A stretch of DNA of 64,000 nt from Pachyseris speciosa (lineage: Eukaryota; Cnidaria; Anthozoa; Scleractinia; Pachyseridae), in contig JAEMWC010001399.1 of the NCBI GenBank assembly GCA_016490735.1, forward strand, positions 102,501 through 166,500. Direction: 5' to 3'. The notes beneath the pieces are model-generated. The model was not told the origin of the DNA. It searched no databases and saw nothing but the letters and a program-made list of their open reading frames with translations. Each line of letters opens with the position of its first letter. Positions within the stretch are counted from its first letter, which is position 1. This document shows, piece after piece, positions 9,031 through 18,720 of the stretch. A program made the translations under genes and the position numbers.

Positions 9031-11059
9031 ATGAGTTATTCAAATGAATTATTACCGAGTAAACCTTCTGATTACCAAATTTCTGGTAAAGGTAAGAAAG
9101 GTGATCCTAGGATTGGTTTTAAATTAACAGATAATGGTGATTATGATATGCAACATAAACGGCTAAGAAATGCCACTAAGGCTACCCACAACGATGACGT
9201 AATAACCAAACACACTTAAAGTCTGGTTTATCTAGTGAGGTAAATCAAAAAAGCTTTGACACAACAGTTTTGCAATTAAATTCTTTAATTAGTCAAAAAC
9301 ATAGTAATAATGGTAATATCGACCTTAATAATCAGTATAATGTGATAAAAAGTAAACAACAAACATTTCAAGAGTTGACCAACAATGAAGACAATTTTAT
9401 CAGTTATGAAGATGCAAGGCAAACTTTCGTCAGCTGAAATGAGGAATATGCTATGAGCACGAATTTTAACATCAACAGTCATTATATCAACAATATCAAA
9501 GACCCTACAAAAAATGATCAAGCAGTAAATAAACAATTATTATTTATTTATTTCCCATTTTCATAATATTTACAAGTAATGAACTTAAGTTAGTGGCGAG
9601 GCGACTTCAGGAAACAACAAGGCTTATAGGAGAGGCCACCTCGAAAGATAATATGAGTATAATTAAATGCTGTGTTAGTGCGGCATTCAGGATTGGCTGA
9701 ATAAAAATTCTAACAATTTTTTCTTGAAGGTGAAAAAACTTGCCGAACAGGTAATTGAGGTAGGAAGAGAATTCCAAATCATAGGACCTTGAAAGAGAAT
9801 TGTAAATTGTCTAATGTTTGTACGACAGAAATAAGTGCGGTAATATCCAGCCGTTCTGGTGACATAATTATGAATTTGACTACTTGTCTCATACAAGTTG
9901 AGGAACATTGGAGGCAACAAATGATTGTGATAATAAAAGATAAACTTGGCTATCTGAAATGAGTTGACTTGAAAAATATCAAGGATAACCAATTTAGCAA
10001 ACAATGGAGCAGAATGTGCTCGATAATCGGAATTGGTGGTGGCTCGCACAGCACGCCTTTGCAATTTGAAAATGTAATCCGTTTTACATCTGATGGACCA
10101 TTTGATCTATTAAACAAGCATCTTGAAAATGTTGGTGAAATTCATGTTTCAGGCGCCATTGATTTGAAAAATAACCGGTTAATTAATGTTTCTAATCCAA
10201 CAGAAAGTAGAGATGCTGCAAATAAACAATACGTTGATTCAAAAGAAAATTTATTTCTCAAGACAGATGGTTCAAATGCAATGCTTGGAAATTTAGATCT
10301 CAATAGAATATATCGTGTTGTAAATAGCGCATATCCAATTAATTACGCTGATCGTGCAAACAAACATTGCGTTGATTCAAGTTTGTCAACTATAGCCAGC
10401 CATGCTGACTTAACAAAATATGTTTCAACAACTGGAGGTATTATGTCAGGTCTTTACAAATGAATAATCATCGAATAATAGGATTAAGCCAGCCTTCAAT
10501 TTCTACCGAGGCCGCAAAGAAATCGTATATGGATAATAAAACAAAACCATCATTTTCACACAAAATCGGAAACACCTTCAAGTACCTTATGGATCGAATA
10601 GATGAATGGTCTTCTGAATACAGTGTTATTGTGAATGAGATAAAAAATAATTGGGTTGGTAGTTTTCGCTTTAATAAAATCGTTTGTTATATAACAGCTG
10701 AGAAAGTAATTATAGATTTCGATTGGGTTTCAATGTCAACCCCTCAAGTGATAAAGACCATACACTTTGCATGAACAATTTTTCACAGATTACAAACAAT
10801 GGCAAAGAGCACAAGTATCAATAAACGGAACGGGAATTTCTCTTAACAACAATCATACCGAAAAATTTCACTATCAACACGATCCAACAACAGAATACTA
10901 TTATACCAAAACAATAGTTCATTTAAAAAAAACACCTCCAATGTATGTATACTACACAACACATTTAGACAACGACGGTGGTGATTTAAATACTTACCTT
11001 GCATCTTACAGTCAACTATATATGGTAGTTCATGGTGTTGACTATCTTTTGAATTATGT
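9031..11059 (+). pseudogene. Fibre/tail-like repetitive protein, N-terminal and shaft part (element 1)
   Basis: Starts 'MSYSNELLPSKPSDYQISGKG'; a short Gly/Lys stretch stands where element 2 has a collagen-like region. The rest consists of shaft repeats of the form 'hDLxNxxIxNhxxPtxxxxAxxKxYVD', for example 'GAIDLKNNRLINVSNP...AANKQYVDSK' and 'MSGLYKMNNHRIIGLSQP', typical of trimeric fibre proteins. It is broken by a stop near 9217, a LINE at 9.54-10.06 kb, frame changes near 10460 and 10770, and a SINE at 11.06 kb. Reading resumes after the SINE. Confidence 0.7.
9540..10064 (-). mobile_element. LINE 3' fragment inserted in the fibre gene
   Basis: The minus-strand frame 9687-10064 is the C-terminus of a non-LTR reverse transcriptase: 'RRAVRATTNSDYRAHSAPLF', 'NYVTRTAGYYRTYF', 'GPMIWNSLPTSI'. 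A 3' UTR of about 145 bases with 'GAAATAAATAAATAA' at its end follows. It is 5'-truncated and splits the fibre coding sequence. Confidence 0.8.
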
Positions 11060-11133
11060 AACGCAATTTATGCAATTAAAAGAAGCTGAAAATTCAGGAC
11101 TTCAACGTTTGAACTGACTATTTACCGTGCGAT

Positions 11134-11167
<34 letters not shown>

Positions 11168-11559
11168 AGCAGGTCAATTGTTCATATGTTCCCGTGAAAG
11201 AAATGAGTGTGAATGATATATGAATGAATCATATATGAACTGCGGAAATGAAATCAATGAAGAATGATCCTCGCATTAAACGCAATTTATGCAATTGCGA
11301 AAGAAGCCTGAAATATATGATCATTTCATATATCATTCACACTCATTTCCACGAACATATGAACCACAATTGACCTGCTCACGTCATGCTTCATAGCTCA
11401 AAGCATCGCATAAAATCGAGGTCATTCAAACGTTGAAGTTGAATTAGGCTTAATTGCATAAATTGCGTTTACAACTGCGAGGATCATTCATTTGATTTCA
11501 TTTCCGCATTCATATATGATTCATTTCATATACATTCACACTCATTTGAATTTGACCTG

Positions 11560-11593
<34 letters not shown>

Positions 11594-11732
11594 CATCGCA
11601 CCGTAAAATCGCGAGTAACTTCAAACTTGAAGTCCTGAATTTCAGGCTTCTTAATCATAAATTGCGTTTACAACTAGGATCATTCATTTGATTTCATGCA
11701 GTCATATATGATTCATTTATATATCATTCACA
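11060..11732. mobile_element. tRNA-derived SINE composite with 14-bp target-site duplication
   Basis: Perfect direct repeats CTTTTGAATTATGT flank the insert (11046-11059 and 11733-11746). Inside are tRNA A-box-like sequences: one on the minus strand near 11130-11152 (reverse complement of 'GCTCTAACCAACTGAGCTA') and decayed plus-strand copies near 11388 and 11575 ('TAGCTCAGTTGGTTAGA'). The non-tRNA body with 'CATATATGATTCATTT' and 'GCATAAATTGCGTT' repeats about three times. One unit is inverted relative to the others. These are not functional tRNA genes, because acceptor and anticodon arms do not fold. Confidence 0.75.
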
Positions 11733-11746
11733 CTTTTGAATTATGT

Positions 11747-12165
11747 TGATAGTAGTGTTTTTGACTTTCTTAAAGCATATAAGATCGTCAACCAAAAATG
11801 CAGATGGGGATTGACCTTGACATGAATGAACATAATATAATATCATTTCAATTCAAATCCCAATTTTTTATTACTGGTCTTTATGATAAAACAATAAACC
11901 GTGATTACATACAAATTATTAGAACGGTAAGGGGTGGCTTATTAATTCCTTTTGACTGTATTCTTTAAAGCATAACATGTAGTGCCGAAGACCACACCAC
12001 AGAAACAATTTCATTCCTAAATGATGGTAATCAACAGATTGTGACTAATTTTTCATTATTGACAGAAAGACGCCCTATCATTACGAGTTTTCAAAGGTAA
12101 TATGATAAATGAACCTATTTTCAATAAAGCAACTTGTAGCTTGACATTCACCGTGAATTAATATA
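11747..12165 (+). pseudogene. Fibre distal part after the SINE, and knob-like fragment (element 1)
   Basis: Coding resumes immediately after the SINE with a 'DSSVFDFLKAYKIV' stretch. In other frames it continues with 'TGLYDKTINRDYIQIIRTV', 'GGLLIPFDCIL' and 'ISFLNDGNQQIVTNFSLLTER', a beta-rich pattern expected of a distal receptor-binding head. Several stops and frameshifts are present. Assignment as the head of the same fibre is inference from position. Confidence 0.5.
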
Positions 12166-12180
12166 AATATATAATATAAT

Positions 12181-12906
12181 GACTAAAAATGACATCTTCA
12201 ATTTCAATCATATTGATGTTAATATTGATGAAGAAAAATGAAAGCAAATCAAGGGTCTCTACACATATTATCATAAAATAAACTGAATAAAAAATTGGAT
12301 TGGTAGTTTTCACTTTAATAAAAAAGTTTGTTATATAACAGCTGAAAAAAGATTCAGACAGTAATTATAGATATCGATTGGGTTTCAATGTCAACCCCTC
12401 AATCATATTGATGGCGATATTGATGAACAAAAATTAAAGCAAATCAAGGATCTCTACACATATTATCATAAAATAAACTGGATGTATAAACATTCTCATA
12501 AAAGAAACAAAAAATAAATTATGTCATGAATATTGCAAGTGTTATGCTCGCCAGCGTAGGTGTAATTACAGGCGGTGAGACATTAAACCCAGTTGTGTTA
12601 GGTACTTTAACTTCTGCTGCTATACTTTTAAAAAGCTATCATGAATTAAAAAACATAAAGGGTAAAACTGATTTATTAAAATTCAGTGCTACATCGTATG
12701 AAAAAGTCTTAACTAATCTCAGAGAAACAATAAAAGGCGGTGAATGGGATTACAAACAATTCATTCATGATATGAAGATTCTGGATCAAGAGAATCTTGA
12801 TTTATCATCGCCTTTCTCCAAATTTGAGAAAAATATAACAAAAAATTCACAACTGAGTAAACTTTTCGAGAACCACACAATAGGTCACTTGTTGACAATT
12901 TGGTGA
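12181..12906 (+). pseudogene. Small Polinton membrane protein, rearranged (element 1)
   Basis: The N-terminal block 'NDIFNFNHIDVNIDEEK' with 'QIKGLYTYYHKINW' appears twice (12181-12290 and 12404-12520). A displaced piece of the fibre gene (12293-12402) lies between the copies. The main frame 12526-12906 has a hydrophobic stretch with 'GGETLNPVVLGTLTSAAILL' followed by a charged C-terminus ('YEKVLTNLRETIKGGEWDYK'). Element 2 has the same gene at 25743-26065 ('DFNHIDSSLPKD', 'AGGVTLNPAVIASL'). Probably a single- or two-pass membrane protein; role unknown. Confidence 0.65.
12293..12402 (+). repeat. Displaced copy of a fibre-gene segment
   Basis: About 110 bases closely match 10640-10750 in the fibre gene ('TTGGTAGTTTTC...CTTTAATAAAA', 'TGTTATATAACAGCTGA', 'GGTTTCAATGTCAACCCCTCAA'). 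The copy sits between two copies of the membrane-protein start, suggesting template switching or gene conversion in the element. Confidence 0.8.
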
Positions 12907-13186
12907 ATATCATGCTTTTTTAGCATGTATATTTGTTTCCACCAAATCTCCTAGAATCTTAATGTTTTCTTTGATTTCGTAAGCGGTATATTCTTATAAG
13001 GCATCCTAGCATGTTAAATAATTTTCTCAATATATAGCTGATATTAATCATTCTTTATCTCTTTTTCATTGACTTCTAGTAACACTTTATCAATCAGTTC
13101 AAAGATATTATATATCCTTCAAATACTCATTAATAATTTATGAGCTCAACAACCTATCACAGCCATTAAAATTGGTCACGTGCTCG
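12907..13186. other. Degenerate remnant, possibly minus-strand coding
   Basis: On the minus strand, short open blocks in two frames ('DKVLLEVNEKEIKND', 'AYEIKENIKILGDLVETNI') look protein-like but are too broken to name. Probably the ragged right edge of element 1. No terminal repeat was found. Confidence 0.3.
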
Positions 13187-14119
13187 TGTTTTAAAGCCCG
13201 GTAAAACACTGTCAAACTAAAAAGCCTGGGGCCGGCATTTGATTTCAGTCCCAGGGGAGAGCGGGGCTGATTGTATTTTGCGTCATTGATATTCTCTATA
13301 TAAAATTTGTTCTCATTAGTATTCTTTATATAAAGAACACTAATAAGGATGATGTTTTATAAAACAGCTTTAAAGAGGTGAGACAGTGTAACGGCCAGCT
13401 GAATAAACAAGAATTACAAACAAAACAACTTTGATGCAATATTCAATTTCTTTATTCCAAAGTTAACATTTGCGAATAGTTTATTAGGTAATATAGGTAA
13501 TATTGAACGTTCAGTTATTGACCACAGATCTTGTAAACATTTCGGTGCTGACACTAAAGCGTTCGTGAAGGGTAAGTTTCTCCTGTGTCTTTGCATACTT
13601 CCATGATGAACTTCGTCAGCCAAAAGTGTAGAGACTCTGCCGTCATCTCGCAAATGTTCGTTTCCAAATCTTGAATTGGAGAAGTTTCCACAGCAGATCC
13701 GCTTTCTTCCTCACAAGCTTTCTTATTTGTTCTTCCGGCCTGTCACTCCCCCAAAATTGTCATCGCCCATTTATTTACCGAACGGGTCGACTTTGGGACA
13801 ACATTTTCCAATGTTTCACTTTCTTCTTCCGCCCTTTTTGGCTCACGAAATGTTCGGTTCGAAGCCACGTGGTTTTTGGTGTGCCATTAATTAGTCATAC
13901 AGTCCGAAACGACACAATGATATTTCTCACAATAATTCTCAGGGCGACTCCATGTAATGCGTGCTTGCTTCTTCAAATTCTTTTGTGAAACACGAAAAAT
14001 TATCAAAAAATTATCGCACAAGTATGCTAAACAAACAAGTTCGCAAATTCCCTAGAGATTTTCACTTTTGAAGCCGTTCAATAAACTCAAGGGTCGTGTT
14101 TTATCACCCCATAAAACAC
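13187..14119. repeat. Region bounded by two GTGTTTTA/TAAAACAC imperfect palindromes
   Basis: Near 13188 'GTGTTTTAAAGCCCGGTAAAACAC' and near 14095 'GTGTTTTATCACCCCATAAAAC' are similar short hairpins about 0.9 kb apart. They may be the ends of a non-autonomous element. A 79-residue minus-strand frame inside (13414-13653) and a plus-strand frame (13671-13988) match nothing I know. Confidence 0.3.
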
Positions 14120-14930
14120 TCCCGCTCGTTTATTAAACAGTACTTAGTCTGTTTTCATAAGTCATTTCAATACCATACATTTCATTTATTCGATTCAAAA
14201 TGTTCTCAATATGGTATTTACGATGATACTGATTTCCTCCTGATTCTATACATATTCTCATAAAAATCAATATAACTGGCACTAAATTATAAGAGTCCAC
14301 CACACCACAGTTTTACTGTGAAAGTAAAAAAACCGTGAACACTTTGATTTGATTTTGACAGGTCCATTGCGTAGCCACCAATCAGATGCAAGATGAAACC
14401 GCAAAGAAAGCAAACAAATTAACATTGTCTCGATCAGTCGCGAACTTTGCTTTGATCGCTTTTCCTTCCAAAAAATGGCTCTTACCCTGTACTTTTTTCA
14501 TTATTAGTTTAACCTTGTGTATTTATGCAAGCAAAGAGGAAATTCGAGCGACTTTAAGCCGCGGCTACACGAGCGATTTTTTTCTTGCACCGGTGATGCG
14601 ATGTTTTCATATTTTGTCGCGTTGCCAGCACGTGATGAAAATCACAACTGTAGCCACCATGGCGCGCTGGCGAAGCGACAAAATTTGAAAACATCGCAAC
14701 TCATTGCTTTATTATAACTATCATTTTTTAAACACATTAACAAGCTCATTATGAATTTCCTTGTTGCAATTCATTCTATTGGGGACACTTACATGAAGTA
14801 TCAATATCATCACCACATGACTGTGGTGGAATACCGCTGACCAGTTCCTATGACGAACTCGCGGGCTCAAGAGCTTAGCTTTTATTACAAGTAACGTCAT
14901 TGCACTCAAGAACTCCCATAACAATCGGAT
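14120..14930. other. Spacer without recognisable gene
   Basis: AT-rich DNA. A sub-segment 14566-14700 has 'GGCTACACGAGCGATTTTTT' and, at the other end, 'ACAACTGTAGCC', suggesting a degraded short DNA transposon. Open frames there are short and unsupported. Confidence 0.35.
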
Positions 14931-14980
14931 CACTCATAGGGAAAGTCTCTGTTTTCCGAGAATCAGACATACTATTCCAC
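14931..14980 (+). repeat. Satellite monomer remnant left of element 2
   Basis: 'GGGAAAGTCTCTGTTTTCCG' followed by 'AGAATCAGACATACTA' matches the tandem repeat at 30777-31215 on the far side of element 2, in the same orientation. The two arrays were probably one before element 2 inserted. Confidence 0.7.
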
Positions 14981-14997
14981 AGTAGATCAACCACATT

Positions 14998-15139
14998 TGA
15001 CGTCACAGCACAGCTGTGCCGTGACGTCACGGTACAATCGCTTTTGCACCATTGAGCTGTTTTATGTTGCTACCACTGACGTCACGACACAGCTGTGTAG
15101 TGACGTCATGGCACAGTCGCTTTTGCCACCATTCAGCTG
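14998..15139. repeat. Tandem ~79-bp repeat carrying four TGACGTCA palindromes
   Basis: Two units (from about 14998 and 15077) each contain a pair of perfect TGACGTCA octamers flanking 'CAGCTGTG': at 14998-15005, 15022-15029, 15077-15084 and 15101-15108. The octamer is the canonical CREB/ATF site. The repeat directly abuts the left end of element 2. Only the 'AGCTGTTTTATGTT...TACCAC' part is seen right of the element. Confidence 0.8.
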
Positions 15140-15223
15140 ACACACGTGAAAAAGACAGGTCTCTGGCGCTTTCGCGACGAGGGCGAAGCCCGAGGAGCGA
15201 AAGCGCCAGAGACCTGTCTGTGT
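15140..15223. repeat. Left terminal hairpin of element 2
   Basis: Perfect 23-bp stem arms (15153-15175 and 15197-15219) with a 21-base loop (15176-15196) that itself holds GGGC-GAA-GCCC. Outer bases ACACACGTGAAAA extend the stem in the right-hand copy but are partly deleted on the 3' side here. Confidence 0.9.
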
Positions 15224-15366
15224 AACGTATTCAAAAACATTAAAACAGCTTTAGTAATGTTAGTTTACTTTTTTGCGCTAAGTAGACAGCCTTTTAAACA
15301 AAAGGGTTATAGGGGGTAATCATAAAGATGGTAGCAGCACGAATGCAGGAAGAGGTCCTGAACAGC
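15140..15366 (+). repeat. Left terminal inverted repeat of element 2
   Basis: Matches the reverse complement of 30452-30681 with small differences. Includes the terminal hairpin, 'GTAACGTATTC', 'TTAGTTTACTTTTTTGCGCT', 'AGCCTTTTAAACAAAAGGGT' and 'GTAATCATAAAGATGG'. The last part contains the start of a reading frame (ATG at 15328) equivalent to the polymerase start at the other end. Here the frame stops after about 17 codons. Confidence 0.92.
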
Positions 15367-15683
15367 GTCAACAACGTCTGACAGCTCCACCATGTGGGAG
15401 TATTACAGGGTGTGGAGTTGCCCATACCCCACAGAAAGAGGCCATCAGTCCCCGCACCTCGCAGAAAGAGGCCACCAGTTCCAGCACCCCGCAGACAGCA
15501 GCCAGCTTTTCCTTTCCCAGAGGTCCCATGGGATTGGGAAAAAAAATAATGCAGATGTATCTCCAAGAGGAGGGGGAGGGGGCTGAACCTATTCACACTT
15601 GCAAAAACAACGGCTGCGCAAAGGGGGAGGATGGAATTTGTTGGAAAACAAGATTCCCCCCCCCCCGTTCATTTTAGAGGAAA
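15367..15683. other. Unassigned stretch inside element 2
   Basis: GC-rich DNA with two imperfect direct repeats ('CGCAGAAAGAGGCCA'-type, near 15440-15475) and a C9 run near 15657. Short frames exist on both strands but none shows a recognisable domain. Confidence 0.4.
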
Positions 15684-16268
15684 ATGATCCCCGCCGTTTG
15701 GTCGTGGGGTGTGGTTGAGAAAGAGAAGTTTCTTTGTCCGGACCCCTCACTTCGAGAGTACGGTTTTTTACCCCCAGAAGACGACTTGGATTTTCCTCGT
15801 TGTTTGAAATGTACAGGGTGCAACGAGGGCGACGTCTGTTCACGAACCAGCGCCCCACCTCCGGATGTGAGAAAAGAAGACCTCCCTGCGCGGGTCTGGG
15901 ACGAGTGGATGCAAAAGATGTTGTGATACACCCTATTGAACAAACACCACCCAAAGATATATGGACGACACCAGAGCACAGCAGCTGTGGAACTCCTTGC
16001 CTCCCCAAATGAAAAAGGCATTGCTCGTTTTTATGGAAGAGCTGGAAGACACCCTCACAATCGGAAATACCTCCCCGATTGGGCCGTCAAGCGCGCAATG
16101 CCCACTTTTTACGAGCTGTTCAACGTCTATGTCAATTATTCATTTGACAACGCGGAGGAGGAGGATCTAAACAAACCAGACTGGGGCACTTTGGAATTCG
16201 AAGCGGACAGGCGGGAAGAATCAAAATACCCCGAACATGAAGACAAAGGCTGTCTTGGTTGTGATTAA
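15684..16268 (+). pseudogene. Hypothetical protein of element 2
   Basis: One frame, broken by a TGA at 15924-15926. The first part has a Cys-rich patch 'CLKCTGCNEGDVC' that could bind zinc. The second part has 'WAVKRAMPTFYELFNVYVNY' and an acidic tail ending 'HEDKGCLGCD'. An alternative frame over 15961-16060 ('QQLWNSLPPQMKKALLVFME') also looks protein-like, so a frameshift is likely. I do not recognise the family. Confidence 0.35.
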
Positions 16269-16448
16269 TCCCCGAAGTCGAAGCATTTGAACAAATAATT
16301 CTCTGGAGAAAGAATAATAGCCACGCTTGTAATCATTTTTTACTTCGTGCAGGACGAAAATTCCGCACCCACTTGTTCGGGAAGTACGGGGGGAAATGCA
16401 GCGGGCGGTAAGTGGCGCCCTTTTGAAGAAAAGGAGGTACACATTCAA

Positions 16449-16824
16449 TGGAAAACGGGCCTTTGCAGGACGGCGAAGTGCAAGAAATAGTTGGCGACTT
16501 AATCGAAACTTTCGACGCGACCATTTCCGATCTTCACCTTTTCCTCCCAACGATTACGTTGACCAATTTCCACCAAAACAAGACCAATTTCCACCAAAAC
16601 TTGAAGCCATTCTCTCATCGTTAAATGGGAGCGTGGAAAGTTTTTATCAAGACTGTTTGTATGAAGACAAACTTATCGAAGAAGCGAAAAATGATGTGGT
16701 AGCCTTTTGGGAAATATTAGGCGAACTTTGGTCTCTCGAAAGGCAAGCGACAGAAGAAATTCCATGGTACCTGTCGAACGCCATCAGACGCCTGGAAACT
16801 ATTAACGTTTGGTTTGGGCTTTAG
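16449..16824 (+). pseudogene. Hypothetical protein of element 2, near left end
   Basis: Starts 'MENGPLQDGEVQEIVGDLIE'. A frameshift near 16590 coincides with a short tandem duplication ('GACCAATTTCCACCAAAAC' twice). It continues as an acidic, helical C-terminus ('LNGSVESFYQDCLYEDKLIE', 'AFWEILGELWSLERQA') to 16824. It converges tail to tail with the phospholipase-like gene, which ends at 16821. No known domain. Confidence 0.4.
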
Positions 16825-17053
16825 ACACCCAAATCCAACCTCTCTTTCGTGTTAATAGCATTGCATTTTCCTGTCGGCCGCATGCTTGCACTTTTTCTCG
16901 TCCGCACCATATTTTTTTGCCCAGTGCCCACAACTACTGTAATCCACGTCGTGTTGCATCGCAATTGCATCCGTTGCGCCCGTCGGGCTTTGAAAGTTTT
17001 CTCGGATTTCACCCGTCTCCGGATCGTAGTCGAGCTGTTGGTGGAGAGGGCTA

Positions 17054-17371
17054 GCGCTATTTAAGAAATCTCTTAAGACCTATCTTTTTAAGCAAGCGCT
17101 CTAGATTTACATTACAATCTCATCGGTATTTTGTATTTTATTTCTTTACTTTTTATTCATTCATTCATTCATTCATTCATTGTTTATTTGTTTATTATCA
17201 TTATTTTATTTTAGTATTGTTATTGTAATTATCTATTGTGAAGAGCATTTTTGTTGTGATTATCTATTGTAATATTGGTTTTCTTGGATTGTACAGCGCC
17301 TTTGATCATCCCATAAATGTTAAAGGGCGCTATATAAGTAAATAAGTTATTATTAATTATTATTATTGTTA
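17054..17371 (+). mobile_element. LINE 3' fragment inside the phospholipase-like gene
   Basis: Short terminal coding remnant ('KKSLKTYLFKQAL') followed by an AT-rich 3' UTR with an ATTC microsatellite, 'GGGCGCTATATAAGTAAATAA' style ending and a TTATTATTATT tail. It is typical of CR1/L2 3' ends, and severe 5' truncation leaves about 320 bases. It interrupts the phospholipase domain between calcium loop and catalytic helix. Confidence 0.75.
17156..17184 (+). repeat. (ATTC)n microsatellite
   Basis: About seven copies of TTCA/ATTC inside the LINE 3' fragment. Confidence 0.9.
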
Positions 17372-18290
17372 CGATCCGGTGTAGTTGTGCCCCGGAAGAG
17401 TCCAACCTTTCTTCGGTTTGGGAAGTTTCCCAGTCATCGCATGGATGTCCACACCTGAACCATAGTAGTTTCGCGCCGTCTTCTGGAGAACATCCATGAA
17501 GCCATGGTGGCTCGGCACAGCTTTGGAAAAAGCTTTCAAAAACTTCGGGTCTGTTGCAAACTTCGGAACCAAGACCCCATAACGTGTAAACCGCGGGTCG
17601 ACAAAGTCTCCCAACCCCGAACCAACAACCCCTTTTCGATATCCCTTCCACTTGATTCAAGACCCATAGCTCCGCGTGCCGCCCTTGTCTCTGTACTCCT
17701 TGTACTGCCGCTTGTATTCTGCCACCAAAGCGCGCCCCTCTTTCTCAGAAACAACTGGGCCTTTGAAAAGGGTTGGGTCGGACACAACATTCCACAATTT
17801 CTTGAAATCCACGAACGGGAAGGGAATAGGAAGCCCACGTCCATGGAGATCAGGCCTGTCGGTTTTGTAACGGATGTTGGGTCGAACCTTCGTGGAAAGC
17901 TGGTTTAACGCTTCGCTCCCAACCTTTCGAAGAACAGGCTTGCCCTTCTCCACAGCCCAATCAATCGCCCGCCTCTGAAGCTCGGGGTTCCTCATTGCCT
18001 CCGACGAATAGTACCGACCCATTTCCACCCCTTTCTTTGCGAGAAATGGGACTCCATGTTCCAAGAACAAATCCATCGCAGTTCCAGCAATGTCTGTGCC
18101 AATTCCAGAGCCCTCTGCAAGAGAGGGCCCCGCTAGTTTCCCGACTTCGGCAAGAGACGCGTTTTGGTTATCCCACAGACCGCACATGTAGCTTTCAACA
18201 TTCTCCGCCCATTTTTTGTTGTGACCACTTTCTCCGACCCAGGGACATTTGGGGTCTTGCGCTTGTATCTCACGCAATAGATGTCCACCA

Positions 18291-18720
18291 TCACGCTATA
18301 TTTTCGAAGTAATTTTTCACAACTCTCTCATTTTCTCGCACATCTGTGGAAAACATTCGGAGAATATCCGGATAATTTGTCCCCCTGTTGTGCTCATTGA
18401 GAAACAGAAGACAATATTACCCACATCGCACGCTGTCGAGCGCTTGTATTTGATCTTCGTTTCGCAGAAAGGTTTTGTTCCCCGCTTTCCGCATCTCTTT
18501 TTCCCGTTCGACAGGAGGGTGCTGCCCAAAAGAGTCGAAATACTCCAGATCTTTCCCGCGCCAGCAAGCGACCCAGTGTGTTTCCAAACTGCCAAAATCG
18601 TCCAAGTTCAAAATGCAAGGGGAATGGTGCAGAGGTTTGGCTTCGTCTCGGAAGAAAATCCCTCGAATCGGGATGCCGAGATATTCACACCAATTGGTCA
18701 GATCATGTTCGAGAGTGGGA
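18291..18720 (-). pseudogene. Adenain-like protease (element 2)
   Basis: Cysteine protease of the adenovirus maturation-protease family. Conserved landmarks: 'LTNWCEYLGIPIRGIFFRDE', catalytic His in 'LETHWVACW', acidic residue in 'YFDSFG', and catalytic Cys in 'SVRCG'. A TAA at 18417-18419 lies two codons after the catalytic Cys; the family then continues in frame with 'YCLLFLNEHNRG' to a stop at 18291. The start codon is uncertain. It sits between core-like and phospholipase-like genes, and its substrates are presumably the neighbouring virion proteins. Confidence 0.8.

Larger units (their letters stand above)
2716..13135. mobile_element. Polinton/Maverick-like (adintovirus-like) element 1, AT-rich, rearranged
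   Basis: A block of genes recognisable as a Polinton virion module. Minus-strand genes, in reading order from right to left, are the late hypothetical protein, penton, capsid, core-like protein and protease. To the right on the plus strand come ATPase, fibre and the small membrane protein. The order matches element 2 at 15.1-30.7 kb. It is interrupted by LINEs (3.85-7.0 and 9.54-10.06 kb) and a SINE (11.06-11.73 kb). Most of the capsid gene and part of the ATPase are deleted. No integrase, polymerase or terminal repeats were found, so outer limits are approximate. Confidence 0.8.
16821..18277 (-). pseudogene. Virion protein with phospholipase-A2-like domain (element 2), split by a LINE
   Basis: The N-terminal region begins 'MREIQAQDPKCPW' and runs about 206 residues to a stop at 17657. 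After frame changes comes 'GDFVDPRFTRYGVLVPKF' and 'GKLPKPKKGWTLPGHNYTG', the PxGxxYxGP-type calcium loop of parvovirus-like phospholipases. A LINE interrupts at 17371. Beyond it come 'HQQLDYDPETGEI' and the catalytic 'MQHDVDYSSC' (HDxxY plus Cys, about 16928-16958), then 'KCKHAADRKM'. In parvoviruses this domain breaches endosomal membranes; a similar entry role here is inference. The gene follows the protease in the late-gene row. Confidence 0.75.

Noticed and set aside
11125..11160. tRNA gene-like sequence (A box)
   Set aside because: Acceptor, anticodon and T arms do not fold, the unit is repeated and it lies within a 14-bp target duplication. It is a SINE, not a tRNA gene.
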